Below, in pieces: positions 48,524 through 57,801 of a stretch of 64,000 bases of DNA. The stretch is from Rhodococcus sp. 14-2483-1-2 (GTDB taxonomy: Bacteria > Actinomycetota > Actinomycetes > Mycobacteriales > Mycobacteriaceae). The translations under genes and the position numbers were made by a program. The number at the start of each line of letters is the position of its first letter. Positions within the stretch are counted from its first letter, which is position 1. The notes under the pieces are model-generated. The model was given only the letters and a program-made list of their open reading frames with translations. It did no database searches and was not told where the DNA came from. The stretch lies in assembly GCF_002259405.1 (NCBI RefSeq), contig NZ_NPFW01000006.1, positions 62,001 to 126,000 on the forward strand, read 5' to 3'.

Positions 48524-50088
48524 GGCAGTGCTACTCGCTTCCGCGTCGTGCGCCCCAACGCTCGTGTCAGAACGACCGTCGGGACCACCGAGATCAGGAT
48601 CAGGGCCAGGGCGTAGGGAGCCGCCTCGCCGTATCGGAACGCCTCGGTGGTGGACCACAGCGTGGTCGCGAGCGTGTCGACTCCCCGAGGGCGCAGCATC
48701 AACGTCGCAGGTAGCTCCTTGGCGACGGTCAGGAAGACCAGCGCGGCCCCGGCTGCGATGCCGGGTACGGCGATCGGAATGGTCACTCGGAGGTCGGTGC
48801 GCAACCGGCCCGCGCCCAGGGTCCGTGAGACATCCTCGAGGACAACGGGAGTGGCGTCGACGACCGCCCTCGTACTGCCGACGGCCAACGGCAGGAACAG
48901 CACCACGTACGCCAGCACCAGCAGAACCGCCGTCTGATAGAACGACGGCAGAAACCTGATACCGAGAAAGACCGTGGCGAGCCCGACGGTGATACCCGGT
49001 AGTCCGTGCGCGATGTAGGTGGACAACTCGGCACCGCGGGCGGCCCTCGACGTGGATCGGGCCGCGAACAGCGCGACCGGCAACGCGAGCAAGGCCACCA
49101 CAAGAGCGGCCGTTGCGGAGTACTGGACGGTCTTGGCCGTGACGGCCAGTACGTCCGCCCAGTCGACGGTGAAGCGCAACGATCGACTCAGCCACCGCGC
49201 CAGGGCCAGAATCGGTACCAGCACCGAAACACCGAGAGCAGCAACGACAACGGCCAGAGCAGGCACGCGCCACCGGCCCAGAACCACAGGCTCGGCCATC
49301 CGGTCGGTTCCCGATCCCACCCTCGCCGTGGCGCCGCGTCGGGCACGCCGTTCGAGGAGGGTGAGCACCAACGCGCCCACCACGAGCACCAGCCCGAGGA
49401 CTGCGGCCGCGGTGCGATCGAGTCCCCCGCGGTACGCGCTGTAGATGCCGAGCGTGAAGGCGTCGTATCGCATCAGAGCAACCGCCCCGAAGTCACTGAT
49501 GGTGTACAGCGCGACCAGAAGTGCGCCCGCCGCCGCGGCCGGAACGACGCGACGGCACTCGACGGTCAGCGCCGTGCGTACAGCGCCTCGACCGAGGGTT
49601 CGCGAGACCTCGGCCAACGAAGGGTCCGCGGTGGCGAACGCCGCCGATACCGGCAGCATCACCAGCGGGAAGCAGGACAACGTGAGCACCAGCGCTGCAC
49701 CGGAAAAGCCGGCCAGCGAGGGGAATTCGGCGATCCACAGGTACCCGGAGACGTAGGACGGGATGGCGAGTGGGGCTGCGAGGACCATCGCGAAGAAGCG
49801 TCGCCCCGGTAGATCGGTACGGACGGTCAACCACGCCAGCAGCGTCCCGACCACCACCGACGCGACGAGCACGGTGAGAGTCAGTGTTGCCGTACGGACG
49901 GCGAGGTCGAGTGTGCGTTGCCGCAGGAGCAGACGCAGAACCTTCTCGGTTCCTCCGTCGAACGCTCGAACGAACAGGTACACCAAGGGTGTCAGCGTCA
50001 GCGCTCCCACGCACAACGCGGTCGTCCCGAGAACGGGACGACCGCCGAAGTGACGCCGCCGAAGCGGCTGGAGTGCAGACACGAGCAC
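48520..50088 (-). CDS. fbpB: ferric iron ABC transporter permease (FbpB type)
   Basis: A 522-residue fused permease with two sets of six helices, each with an EAA-type loop (LAEVSRTLGRGAVRTALTV in the first half, LEDVSRTLGAGRLRTDLRV in the second). The duplicated layout is diagnostic of FbpB/SfuB. GTG 50088 is three bases from the binding-protein stop; a GTG two codons later is an alternative. Transports ferric iron delivered by FbpA. Confidence 0.88.
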   Translation of the reverse strand: MLVSALQPLRRRHFGGRPVLGTTALCVGALTLTPLVYLFVRAFDGGTEKVLRLLLRQRTLDLAVRTATLTLTVLVASVVVGTLLAWLTVRTDLPGRRFFAMVLAAPLAIPSYVSGYLWIAEFPSLAGFSGAALVLTLSCFPLVMLPVSAAFATADPSLAEVSRTLGRGAVRTALTVECRRVVPAAAAGALLVALYTISDFGAVALMRYDAFTLGIYSAYRGGLDRTAAAVLGLVLVVGALVLTLLERRARRGATARVGSGTDRMAEPVVLGRWRVPALAVVVAALGVSVLVPILALARWLSRSLRFTVDWADVLAVTAKTVQYSATAALVVALLALPVALFAARSTSRAARGAELSTYIAHGLPGITVGLATVFLGIRFLPSFYQTAVLLVLAYVVLFLPLAVGSTRAVVDATPVVLEDVSRTLGAGRLRTDLRVTIPIAVPGIAAGAALVFLTVAKELPATLMLRPRGVDTLATTLWSTTEAFRYGEAAPYALALILISVVPTVVLTRALGRTTRKRVALP

Positions 50089-50091
50089 CGA

Positions 50092-51135
50092 CTAGATGAT
50101 TCCGACGTCGGTGAGGAGGGTCTGGGTGGCCTCGAGAGACGAGAGCCGGCCCAGATCGAGATCGGTCGAGCCCAGCTCGGACAGCGGCGGCAGGTCGTAG
50201 TCGGAGGTGACTCCGTCGATGACGGGGTATTCGGCTGTCTCGTTCGCGAAGTACGTCTGCGATTCGGTCGAGAGCAACTCGCGCACGAAATCGAATGCCG
50301 CTTCCTGGTTGTCCGAGGCAGCGAGCACACCGGCACCGGCGACGTTGATCAGCGCGCCGGGGTCGCCGGGCTCGAAGTAGTGCAACTCGACCGGGGCATC
50401 GGCACCGTTCTCGTCCTTGAAGGGGTACCAGTAGTAGTGGTTGAGCAGGCCGGTGGCGACCTGTCCGTCGTTGACGGCGGTCAGCAGCGGGCCGTTGCCC
50501 TCGAAGGCGACCGGCTCGTTGGCGACGAATCCTTCGAGCCAGGTGCGAGCACCGTCCTCGCCGCGCTGCACCCGCAGAGCGGTGACGAAGGCCTGGAACG
50601 ACGCGTTGGTCGGTGCGTAGCCGATCTGTCCGCGCCAGCGCGGGTCGAGCAGTCCGTCGATCCCGGTGGGCAGGTCTGCTGCCTGCACCGAATCGGAGTT
50701 GTAGGCCAACACGCGGGCCCGCGCCGAGGTGGCGACCCAGGTGCCGTCGGTCCCGCGGTACTGCTCGGGAACGAGGGAGAGGATGTCCTCGGGCAGCGGT
50801 GCGAGAGCACCTGCTTCGTCCAGGGCGCCGAGTGCGCCCGCGTCCTGACCGTAGAAGACGTCGGCCGGGGTCGCGTCGCCCTCTTCGAGGATCTTTGCGG
50901 CCTGTGCGTTGGTGTTGCCCGAGTAGTCGACCTCGATATCGCCACCGATTCGCTCGATCAGCGGGTCGACGAGCTCTTCACCGCGGCCGGAGTACACCAC
51001 GAGTGCGGACTCCGAGGTGGCGGACTCGGAGGTGGACGTGCCTTCGTCGGACGAGCCGTCCGAGCTGCATGAGACGAGACCGAGGGCGAGGGTTGCGCTG
51101 AACGAGAGCAGCGCCAGACGGCGAACGGTGAACAC
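50092..51135 (-). CDS. fbpA: ferric iron-binding lipoprotein (FbpA type)
   Basis: A 347-residue family 1 solute-binding lipoprotein: MFTVRRLALLSFSATLALGL with lipobox Cys23, a Ser/Glu linker, then VVYSGRGEELVDPLIERI, the FbpA opening. The paired Tyr residues at 234-235 (HYYWY) are the iron ligands in this family. GTG 51135 follows AGGAG. A sequence resembling an IdeR box lies 53 bases upstream, so iron repression is likely. First gene of fbpABC. Confidence 0.88.
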   Translation of the reverse strand: MFTVRRLALLSFSATLALGLVSCSSDGSSDEGTSTSESATSESALVVYSGRGEELVDPLIERIGGDIEVDYSGNTNAQAAKILEEGDATPADVFYGQDAGALGALDEAGALAPLPEDILSLVPEQYRGTDGTWVATSARARVLAYNSDSVQAADLPTGIDGLLDPRWRGQIGYAPTNASFQAFVTALRVQRGEDGARTWLEGFVANEPVAFEGNGPLLTAVNDGQVATGLLNHYYWYPFKDENGADAPVELHYFEPGDPGALINVAGAGVLAASDNQEAAFDFVRELLSTESQTYFANETAEYPVIDGVTSDYDLPPLSELGSTDLDLGRLSSLEATQTLLTDVGII

Positions 51136-51187
51136 GGTTCTCCTGACGAAAACGGGTCATTCGGACAATTCGATGAAAGTACACCAC

Positions 51188-51206
51188 AAAGGTGAGGCTC
51201 AGCTAC
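51188..51206. promoter_or_regulatory. candidate IdeR/DtxR iron box upstream of fbpA
   Basis: AAAGGTGAGGCTCAGCTAC agrees with the DtxR/IdeR consensus TTAGGTTAGGCTAACCTAA at 13 of 19 positions. It lies between fbpA and the divergent monooxygenase gene and could control both. Confidence 0.5.
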
Positions 51207-51252
51207 TTTCCCTCCGGGATTGAACGGCCGGACGCTCGGGCACTCCCACTCC

Positions 51253-52452
51253 ATGACTTCTCGTGTACTCGTCACCGGTGCGAGCATCGCCGGTCCCACC
51301 GCGGCGTTCTGGCTGGATCGAGCCGGCTTCGAGGTCACCGTTCTCGAACGCTCACCGCGACTGCGACTCGGCGGCCAGAACATCGACGTTCGCGGCTCCG
51401 GCCGCGAGGTGCTGCGTCGCATGGGTCTGGACGCGACCCTCCTCGCGAACGGCACCACCGAGAAGGGCACCCGATTCGTCGACGACGCCGACGCCACCAT
51501 CGCGGCCTTCCCGGCCGGCGACGGAACCCACGACGGACCGACGGCGGAGTTGGAGATTCTGCGCGGCGAGTTCGCGCGGATCCTCGTCGAATCCGCCGGA
51601 CCGCGAACCGAATACCGCTACGGCGATCGCGCCGTCGGCGTGGCCCAGGATGCCGACGGAGTCGATGTGACGTTCGCGTCGGGACCGTCCGAGCGGTTCG
51701 ATCTGGTTCTCTTCGCCGACGGAATCCGCTCCAGCAGCAGGGAACTGGTCTTCGCCGGGGAGGCCGAGACCACACCCGTCGGCCTGTACACCGCCTACGG
51801 CGTGCTGCCGAAGGGGCCGAGCGACGACGGGTGGTGGCGTTGGTTCAACGCCCCCGGATCTCGCGTGGCGAATCTACGACCGGACAACCTCGGCACGACG
51901 CGATTCAGCCTGTCCTGGGTCTCCGACGACAGCGGCTACGAGGGCGCGTCCACCGAACGCGTCGTCGCCGCCCTGCGTTCGACGTTCGCCGACGTCGGTT
52001 GGGAAGTGCCCCGAATTCTGGACTCACTGGGACCGGACTCGGAACTGTACGTCGACTATCTGGCGCAGGTGAAGGCCCCGCGCTGGTCCGACGGCAGAAT
52101 CGGCATGCTCGGCGATGCCGCCTGGTGCGCAACGCCGTTGAGCGGCATGGGCACCACGCTGTCGGTCACCGGCGCGTACGTTCTCGCCGGCGAGCTCGCG
52201 CGAGCGAGTGATCATCGCGCCGGGTTCGAGGCCTTCGAGGCGCGTATGCGTCCGTTCGTCGAGCAGGCTCAGAAACTCCCACCCGGTGTGCCTCGCGTCG
52301 CCCATCCGAAGACCTCGGCGGGAGTGGCCGCGTTCCGCACCGTACTTCGCCTGGCCGGATCGAAGCCCGTACAAGCCGTGACCAGCAAGCTCCTCGGCCC
52401 CGACGCAGCGACACTGGAGCTGCCGGACTACGCGTTCGACAACGCCGGCTAG
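51253..52452 (+). CDS. FAD-dependent aromatic-type monooxygenase
   Basis: A 399-residue class A flavoprotein monooxygenase. The N-terminal FAD-binding motif is VLVTGASIAGPTAAFWLDRAG, with Glu of VLERS closing the Rossmann fold; the second FAD motif is GDAAWCATPLSGMG. No membrane segment. ATG 51253 lacks a clear ribosome binding site, so the start is moderately sure. The family covers hydroxylases of phenols, anthraquinones and tetracyclines; substrate unknown. Divergent from fbpABC and sharing its iron box, so it may be induced by iron starvation. Its TAG stop shares CTAG with the stop of the siderophore-interacting gene. Confidence 0.78.
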   Translation: MTSRVLVTGASIAGPTAAFWLDRAGFEVTVLERSPRLRLGGQNIDVRGSGREVLRRMGLDATLLANGTTEKGTRFVDDADATIAAFPAGDGTHDGPTAELEILRGEFARILVESAGPRTEYRYGDRAVGVAQDADGVDVTFASGPSERFDLVLFADGIRSSSRELVFAGEAETTPVGLYTAYGVLPKGPSDDGWWRWFNAPGSRVANLRPDNLGTTRFSLSWVSDDSGYEGASTERVVAALRSTFADVGWEVPRILDSLGPDSELYVDYLAQVKAPRWSDGRIGMLGDAAWCATPLSGMGTTLSVTGAYVLAGELARASDHRAGFEAFEARMRPFVEQAQKLPPGVPRVAHPKTSAGVAAFRTVLRLAGSKPVQAVTSKLLGPDAATLELPDYAFDNAG

Positions 52453-53342
52453 AGCCCTACCCGCTCGAGCAGCGCATCGAATGCCTCGCTGGCTTCTTGC
52501 TCGGAGCGGCCGGATTCGATGACGCCGTTGTACACCGCCAGCGCCTCCTCCTGGTACTGCTTGTATTTCTCGAGCCACTTCTCGGAGTCGGCGCGCCAGT
52601 ATCCGATGATGTCGAAGTACGCGATGTCGTAGCCCAATTCCTTGCGGAAGTACTTGCGCACCCGACGCGAGGACGACGCCTCGCCTGCGAACCACACGTA
52701 CCCGCGTCCCTCCGGCAACGGATACGCCAATGCTGCATCGTCGAGAACGCTTGCGCTGTCGCCGTTTCCGGAACCGATGCGCCAATCGAACGTCACATCG
52801 GCCTGGGTCTCGAAGTATTGGATGTCGCCGCGTTCGAGAACCTCGACGATCGCGTGGGCCTTTGCCCCCGCGGGTAACTGCTCGACGAGTCGGCCGAGCG
52901 CGGGCAACCCGGTCATGTCTGCGATCAACAGCAGCCATTCGACGTCGGCGGGCGGCGAGTACCAGGATCGTGGGCGGGTGAACAACACCGTTTGCCCCGG
53001 AACGGCCTGCTGAGCCCAGGTGGATGCGACACCGCCCTCGTGTGCGAAGAAGTCGATGGTCAGCTCACCGCGCTCCGGATCGAGACGACGAACGGTGTAG
53101 TTGCGGCCTTCGGGGGCATCGTCGAGACCGTGGAACCACCAGAACCCGTCGACCTCGGTCATCGGCGGCGGGATCACCTCGCCTGCCCTGGGGAAATAGA
53201 CTCCGACGCATTCGTCGGGCACCCCGAGCGTGCGGTAGCAGGCGACGTGCTCGCCGCCGAACGTCACACGCACCATGTGCACCGTGAGTCGTTCCACCGC
53301 AACGACATCGGCGTAGTAGTAACCACGCGGTTGTTCGTTCAT
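52449..53342 (-). CDS. siderophore-interacting protein (flavin-dependent ferric-siderophore reductase)
   Basis: A 297-residue SIP-family (ViuB-like) reductase. An FAD-binding domain (about 1-125) carries RNYTVRRLD, followed by the NAD(P)H/SIP domain with LLIADMTGLPALGRLVE and YVWFAGEASSSRRVRKYFR, the family signature; YWR (about 254-256) and the helical C-terminus also fit. Releases iron from imported ferric siderophores in the cytosol. A candidate iron box stands about 80 bp upstream, at the end of the FecE-type gene. No stop or frame problem. Confidence 0.9.
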   Translation of the reverse strand: MNEQPRGYYYADVVAVERLTVHMVRVTFGGEHVACYRTLGVPDECVGVYFPRAGEVIPPPMTEVDGFWWFHGLDDAPEGRNYTVRRLDPERGELTIDFFAHEGGVASTWAQQAVPGQTVLFTRPRSWYSPPADVEWLLLIADMTGLPALGRLVEQLPAGAKAHAIVEVLERGDIQYFETQADVTFDWRIGSGNGDSASVLDDAALAYPLPEGRGYVWFAGEASSSRRVRKYFRKELGYDIAYFDIIGYWRADSEKWLEKYKQYQEEALAVYNGVIESGRSEQEASEAFDALLERVGL

Positions 53343-53420
53343 CTCGATCCTCGATGCATATCTCGTCGTAACTCTTGCGAGAACGTTCAGGCAGCCTCGG
53401 CGGCCACTCTCCCCCGATTC

Positions 53421-53439
53421 TAAACTAAGGCTTGCCTAG
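53421..53439. promoter_or_regulatory. candidate IdeR/DtxR iron box upstream of the siderophore-interacting gene
   Basis: TAAACTAAGGCTTGCCTAG agrees with the consensus at 13 of 19 positions, with the core AAGGC-TT-GCCT. It overlaps the last codons of the FecE-type gene. Confidence 0.5.
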
Positions 53440-54231
53440 CCTGCGACCGACCACCTTGGGGATCACCAACGGCGTGTGCGATTCCGGATCGTCGATGATG
53501 CGGCACGGCAGCCCGAAGACCGCCTCGACCAGCTCGGCGGTGACGACGTCGGCGGGCGCGCCCTCGGTGACCACTGCGCCGTCCTTCATCGCGATGATGT
53601 GATCGGCGTACCGGCAGGCGTGATTGAGGTCGTGCAACACGGCGACGAGAGTGCGGCCGTTCTCGCGGTTCAGCGTGGCCAGCAGGTCGAGAAGCTCGAT
53701 CTGGTGCGCGATGTCGAGGAAGGTCGTCGGCTCGTCCAGCAGCAACAGCGGCGTCTGCTGCGCGAGAACCATTGCCACCCAGACGCGTTGCTGCTGACCG
53801 CCGGACAGTTCGTCCACCGGACGGGCGGACAGCGACGTCACTCCGGTGGCGTTCATGGCCTCGATCACCGCAGCCTCGTCCGTCGTCGACCACTGCCGGA
53901 TCAGCTTCTGATGCGGATAACGGCCCCGCGCAACGAGATCGGCCACCGAAATACCGTCGGGCGCGATGGAGGTCTGCGGGAGCAGGCCGAGGCGTCGGGC
54001 AACTTCCTTCGCCGGGTACGAGGAGATCGCCTTCCCGTCCAGCAGAACGGTTCCGCGAGAAGGCTTCAGCAGCCGCGAGAGTGCCCGCAGCAGAGTCGAT
54101 TTACCACAGGCATTCGGTCCGACGATGACGGTGAACTTGCCGTCGGGAATCTCGACGGTCAGGTTCTCACTGACGACGCTCCTGTCGTATCCGACTGTGA
54201 TGTCGTCGGTGTGCAATCGAGGCTTCGTCAC
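53425..54231 (-). CDS. ferric-siderophore ABC transporter ATP-binding protein (FecE/FepC type)
   Basis: A 268-residue ATPase. Walker A GPNACGKS (38-45), signature LSGGQQQR and Walker B LLLDEPTTFLD are intact. The FecE-type PHQKLIRQWSTTDEAAV and the late ATPADVVTAELVEAVFGL are family marks. GTG 54231 overlaps the stop of the adjacent permease gene (GTGA). Last gene of the importer operon. Confidence 0.92.
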   Translation of the reverse strand: MTKPRLHTDDITVGYDRSVVSENLTVEIPDGKFTVIVGPNACGKSTLLRALSRLLKPSRGTVLLDGKAISSYPAKEVARRLGLLPQTSIAPDGISVADLVARGRYPHQKLIRQWSTTDEAAVIEAMNATGVTSLSARPVDELSGGQQQRVWVAMVLAQQTPLLLLDEPTTFLDIAHQIELLDLLATLNRENGRTLVAVLHDLNHACRYADHIIAMKDGAVVTEGAPADVVTAELVEAVFGLPCRIIDDPESHTPLVIPKVVGRRLGKP

Positions 54232-55295
54232 TGCTTCCTGCCTTCCCGCGCCAACAACCACACGAAGTATGCGCCGCCGACCGATACGGTCACCACACCC
54301 ACCGGCAGCTGTGTGGGTGCGAAGACGCGCTGCGCAGCAACGTCGCTCACGACCAACAGCAGCGCCCCCATGCACGCGGCAGGCACCATCGCCACTCCCG
54401 ACGTGCCGGTGAGGCGGCGCGCCAACTGCGGCGCGGCCAGCGCGATGAAGGAGATGGGCCCTGCAGCCGCGGTGACCATTGCGATCAGCGCAACCCCCAG
54501 GAACACCAGCATCAGCCGGGTCGGCTCGGCGCGCACACCGAGCGCCCTCGCCGCATCGTCCCCCATCTCCAACATCGGCAGCCGACGCGAGAGCACCGCC
54601 GAGCACGACGCGATGACGACCGACACGGCCAGCACGGGTCCCGCCTGCGACCACCCCAGGCCGTTGAGGGTGCCCGCACCCCACACGGCGGCCGCGATCG
54701 CGTCGTCCAGGTCGGCTCTGATCACGAGCCAGGTGTTGACGGAGGCCAGAACGGCGCTGACGGCGATCCCGACGATGATCAACCGAAAGCCCTGCACCCC
54801 GCGCCGGTACGCGAGCAGGTAGACCACAGCAGCCGTCGCGAGACCGCCGACGAGCGCGCCCGCGCCGGTCCGGTAGTAGCCACCACCGAGAGTGAGTATG
54901 ACGACGAGCGCGCCGGTGTAGGCACCGGTGCCGAATCCGATGATGTCCGGGCTGCCCAAGGGATTTCGCGTCAAGGATTGAAAGACCGCGCCCGATACCC
55001 CGAGGGCGGCTCCGAACAGGAAGGCCAGTGCCACTCGGGGAAACCGCCACTCCATCACCACGATCTCGGTCAGGCGTGGCGCGTCGCCGAACACCGCGGC
55101 GAGCACCTCGTTCGGCGGAATGTAGTAGTCGCCGGTACCGACCGCGACGACGGAGACCACCACCGTCACGAGGAGCAACGCCCCGCAGACGCCCACCGTT
55201 CGGATGTCGATGCGGCCGTCCACCCGATCCCGCATTCGCACGACCCACAGCTTTCGGCCGAAATCGATGTCGCCGCCGCGTTGTCCACGGGTCAC
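54228..55295 (-). CDS. ferric-siderophore ABC transporter permease (FecCD family), second subunit
   Basis: A 355-residue FecCD-family permease with about ten helices. Landmarks are WRFPRVALAFLFGAALGVSGAVFQ and the conserved SLTRNPLGSPDIIGFGTGA, plus the late AAGPISFIALAAPQLARRL that touches the ATPase. GTG 55295 (MTRGQRGGD) overlaps the stop of the first permease. It forms the heterodimeric channel with its neighbour. Confidence 0.92.
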   Translation of the reverse strand: MTRGQRGGDIDFGRKLWVVRMRDRVDGRIDIRTVGVCGALLLVTVVVSVVAVGTGDYYIPPNEVLAAVFGDAPRLTEIVVMEWRFPRVALAFLFGAALGVSGAVFQSLTRNPLGSPDIIGFGTGAYTGALVVILTLGGGYYRTGAGALVGGLATAAVVYLLAYRRGVQGFRLIIVGIAVSAVLASVNTWLVIRADLDDAIAAAVWGAGTLNGLGWSQAGPVLAVSVVIASCSAVLSRRLPMLEMGDDAARALGVRAEPTRLMLVFLGVALIAMVTAAAGPISFIALAAPQLARRLTGTSGVAMVPAACMGALLLVVSDVAAQRVFAPTQLPVGVVTVSVGGAYFVWLLAREGRKQ

Positions 55296-56365
55296 AGTCC
55301 GCTCGCCTTCTTGCGGCGAACCAGCACGATCAGCACCGGTGCGCCGACGAACGCGGTGACGATACCGACCTGCAGCTCCCCCGGCCTGATCACGATGCGT
55401 CCGACCACGTCCGAGAGCAGCAGCAATCCCGGTGCCGCGAACACCGTGTAGATCAGAATCCAACGCTGGTCCGGTCCGACGAACCAGCGCACCATGTGCG
55501 GAATCATCAGTCCGACGAACCCGATGGGCCCGGCCGCCGCCGTCGCAGCGCCGGCGAGCAGAGTCACAGCAACGACGCCGACGATTCGCGTACGAATCAC
55601 GTTCGCCCCCAACGACTGGGCCAGATCGTCGCCGAGTGCGATCGCATTGAGGGGACGAGCGATCAGGGCCGCCAGGAAGACTCCGAGCGCGATGAACGGG
55701 GCGACTTCGGATGCGATGTCCAGACCTCGACCGGCCAACGACCCAGCTCCCCAGAACCTCATCCTGTCGAAGGCGTCCGGATCGAGCAACAGCATGCCCG
55801 AGGTGACGCCGCCCAGTACCGCACCGAGCGCAATTCCGGACAGTGTCAACCGGATCGGAGTGGCTCCCGCTCGCCCCAGCGACCCCAGCGCGTACACCAC
55901 GATCGTGGCGACCACTGCCCCGGCGAACGCGAACCATATGTAGGACCGAATGTCGGTGACACCCAGCACGCCGACGGCGATCGCGACGAAGAATGCCGCC
56001 CCGGCATTGACGCCGAGAATTCCCGGGTCGGCCAGCGGGTTCCGCGTCATCGCCTGAATCAGTACACCGGCAACCCCGAGGGCGATTCCGACGAGCAACC
56101 CCAGAACGGTACGCGGAAGCCGTAGTTCGCGGACGATCACGGATTCGGTGGATCCGTCGGCGACGAACAGCCCGTGCCACACCTCACCGATCGGGATGTA
56201 CTCGGTGCCCACCGAGATGCTCACCAGGCACAGCGCTGCCAGAACACCGAGGACGACGAACAACCCCGCGGCCCGACGCGCATCGGTGCGAGCGAGACCA
56301 CCGACTTCGGCCGGAACATCTCGCTGTTCCGGCTCGTCGCCCGTCCTCGTGCTCACCCGATTCAC
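55292..56365 (-). CDS. ferric-siderophore ABC transporter permease (FecCD family), first subunit
   Basis: A 357-residue FecCD-family permease. LRLPRTVLGLLVGIALGVAG, MTRNPLADPGILGVNAGAA and AAGPIGFVGLMIPHMVRWFV are all present. The N-terminal 30 residues are polar. GTG 56365 overlaps the N-hydroxylase stop (GTGA), so importer and biosynthesis genes are in one operon. Confidence 0.92.
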   Translation of the reverse strand: MNRVSTRTGDEPEQRDVPAEVGGLARTDARRAAGLFVVLGVLAALCLVSISVGTEYIPIGEVWHGLFVADGSTESVIVRELRLPRTVLGLLVGIALGVAGVLIQAMTRNPLADPGILGVNAGAAFFVAIAVGVLGVTDIRSYIWFAFAGAVVATIVVYALGSLGRAGATPIRLTLSGIALGAVLGGVTSGMLLLDPDAFDRMRFWGAGSLAGRGLDIASEVAPFIALGVFLAALIARPLNAIALGDDLAQSLGANVIRTRIVGVVAVTLLAGAATAAAGPIGFVGLMIPHMVRWFVGPDQRWILIYTVFAAPGLLLLSDVVGRIVIRPGELQVGIVTAFVGAPVLIVLVRRKKASGL

Positions 56366-57666
56366 ACCACCGATCGCACCCTCGCGCTCACAGCGGACTT
56401 CACGATCTCACCGCTGCGAACAGCGATGTTCGACAGCAACGACGAGGTCAGGCCGTGCGTGTGTTCCGTGCCGCCCTGCAGGTAGATCGAACCCGCGCTC
56501 GGTTCACGCGTCACGAGTCGGTAGTCACGCGTCACGCGAGGACCGCGAGAGTCGTATTCGACGGCGTCGAACAGCGGACCGAGGATCTCGGGTAGATCGA
56601 GGGACGTGAAGCCGGTGGCATAGACGACAGCGTCGCACAGTATGTCCTCGGCAAGACCCGTCGGGCCGTGCTCGACGGAGGCACGCACGCCCGTCGGCTC
56701 TTCGGTGGCTCCGATCAAGCGGGTTGCTCCGTGCACGAACAACCGCCGCTGCCCGCTGACCCGCTCGGCGTACTCGCGGGCGTACAGCTCCTCGATCAGA
56801 GGCAGGTCGACGGCGGAGTAGTTGGTGCCGCGGTGATACTGCAACAGCTGCTCGCGCAGGGTGTGCGACGACGAGTAGAAGTCATCGACGGCCGCCGGAT
56901 CGAAGATGCGATTGGCGTAGGGGCTGTCGTCGGCCGGGCTGTACCCGTACTTGCGCAACACCGCGTGCACCGACGCATCGCTGTACGTCGAGTGCAGGTA
57001 GTCCACCACCTCGGCGGCGCTCTGCCCGGCACCGACGACGACGAACGTGCGATGCGACCGCGACGGCAACCGATCGAGATGGCCGAGGAGATCATGGTTG
57101 TGGAACTGCTGCGCCGACGCCGTGACTCCGTCGGGCAGGGTGGCGGTCAGCCCTCCGGCGAGCACGATGTTGCGCCCCCGCACGGTCCCGGTTCGTCGGC
57201 CTTCGGTTCGGACGCCGTACCCGTCGCCGGTGTCGACGACGTCCACCGCCCGGGTGCCGTAGTGCACCATCGCGTCGACCTTTCCGGCGGCCCACGCCAG
57301 GTAGTCGTGGAACTCGAGCCTGCTCGGGAAGAACGTCTGCAGGTTGATGAAGTGATTGAGCCGGCCCTGCTCCGACAGATAGGCCAGAAAGGTGTATTCA
57401 CTGCTGGCGTTGCGCTGGGTCGCCAGGTCCTTGAGGAACGAGATCTGCATCGACGTCCCCGGCAGCAACATGCCGGGGTGCCAAGCGAACTCGCCCTTGG
57501 ACTCGACGAAGCAGGCCGTCAATCGTTCTGTTGGAGTGCAGGTTCGGTTGTGCTCCTCGATCGCGATGGCCAGTCCCAGATTGGAGGGCCCGAATCCGAC
57601 ACCGACGATGTCGTACTCGCAGTCTTCGGTGAGGTCGTATTCTCGCGAGTTGTCGTCGACAGTCAT
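56362..57666 (-). CDS. L-ornithine/L-lysine N-hydroxylase of siderophore biosynthesis
   Basis: A 434-residue flavin N-monooxygenase of the SidA/PvdA/IucD family, making the hydroxylamine precursor of hydroxamate siderophores. FAD motif GVGFGPSNLG (22-31), FAWHPGMLLPGTSMQISFLKDL for substrate, NADPH motif GAGQSAAE (212-219) and ATGFTS near the C-terminus. ATG 57666 has AGGAG ten bases upstream. The formyltransferase gene nearby favours ornithine over lysine, as in rhodochelin-type siderophores. It has its own candidate iron box at 57752. Confidence 0.88.
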   Translation of the reverse strand: MTVDDNSREYDLTEDCEYDIVGVGFGPSNLGLAIAIEEHNRTCTPTERLTACFVESKGEFAWHPGMLLPGTSMQISFLKDLATQRNASSEYTFLAYLSEQGRLNHFINLQTFFPSRLEFHDYLAWAAGKVDAMVHYGTRAVDVVDTGDGYGVRTEGRRTGTVRGRNIVLAGGLTATLPDGVTASAQQFHNHDLLGHLDRLPSRSHRTFVVVGAGQSAAEVVDYLHSTYSDASVHAVLRKYGYSPADDSPYANRIFDPAAVDDFYSSSHTLREQLLQYHRGTNYSAVDLPLIEELYAREYAERVSGQRRLFVHGATRLIGATEEPTGVRASVEHGPTGLAEDILCDAVVYATGFTSLDLPEILGPLFDAVEYDSRGPRVTRDYRLVTREPSAGSIYLQGGTEHTHGLTSSLLSNIAVRSGEIVKSAVSARVRSVV

Positions 57667-57751
57667 CGTGCAAGCGCTCCTGACAGTGAATGGGTCCATG
57701 ACCGCGTTTGTGCGCGCTACGAAAGTGCCTGGCCATCCGCGCACGCCTTCA

Positions 57752-57770
57752 ATAGGCAACGCTAACCTAA
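57752..57770. promoter_or_regulatory. candidate IdeR/DtxR iron box of the N-hydroxylase/importer operon
   Basis: ATAGGCAACGCTAACCTAA agrees with the DtxR/IdeR consensus at 15 of 19 positions, the best of the five in the window. It is 86 bases before the ATG of the N-hydroxylase. Confidence 0.65.
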
Positions 57771-57801
57771 CTAGCGCACTATCACAACGGCTTCGACGAT
57801 G

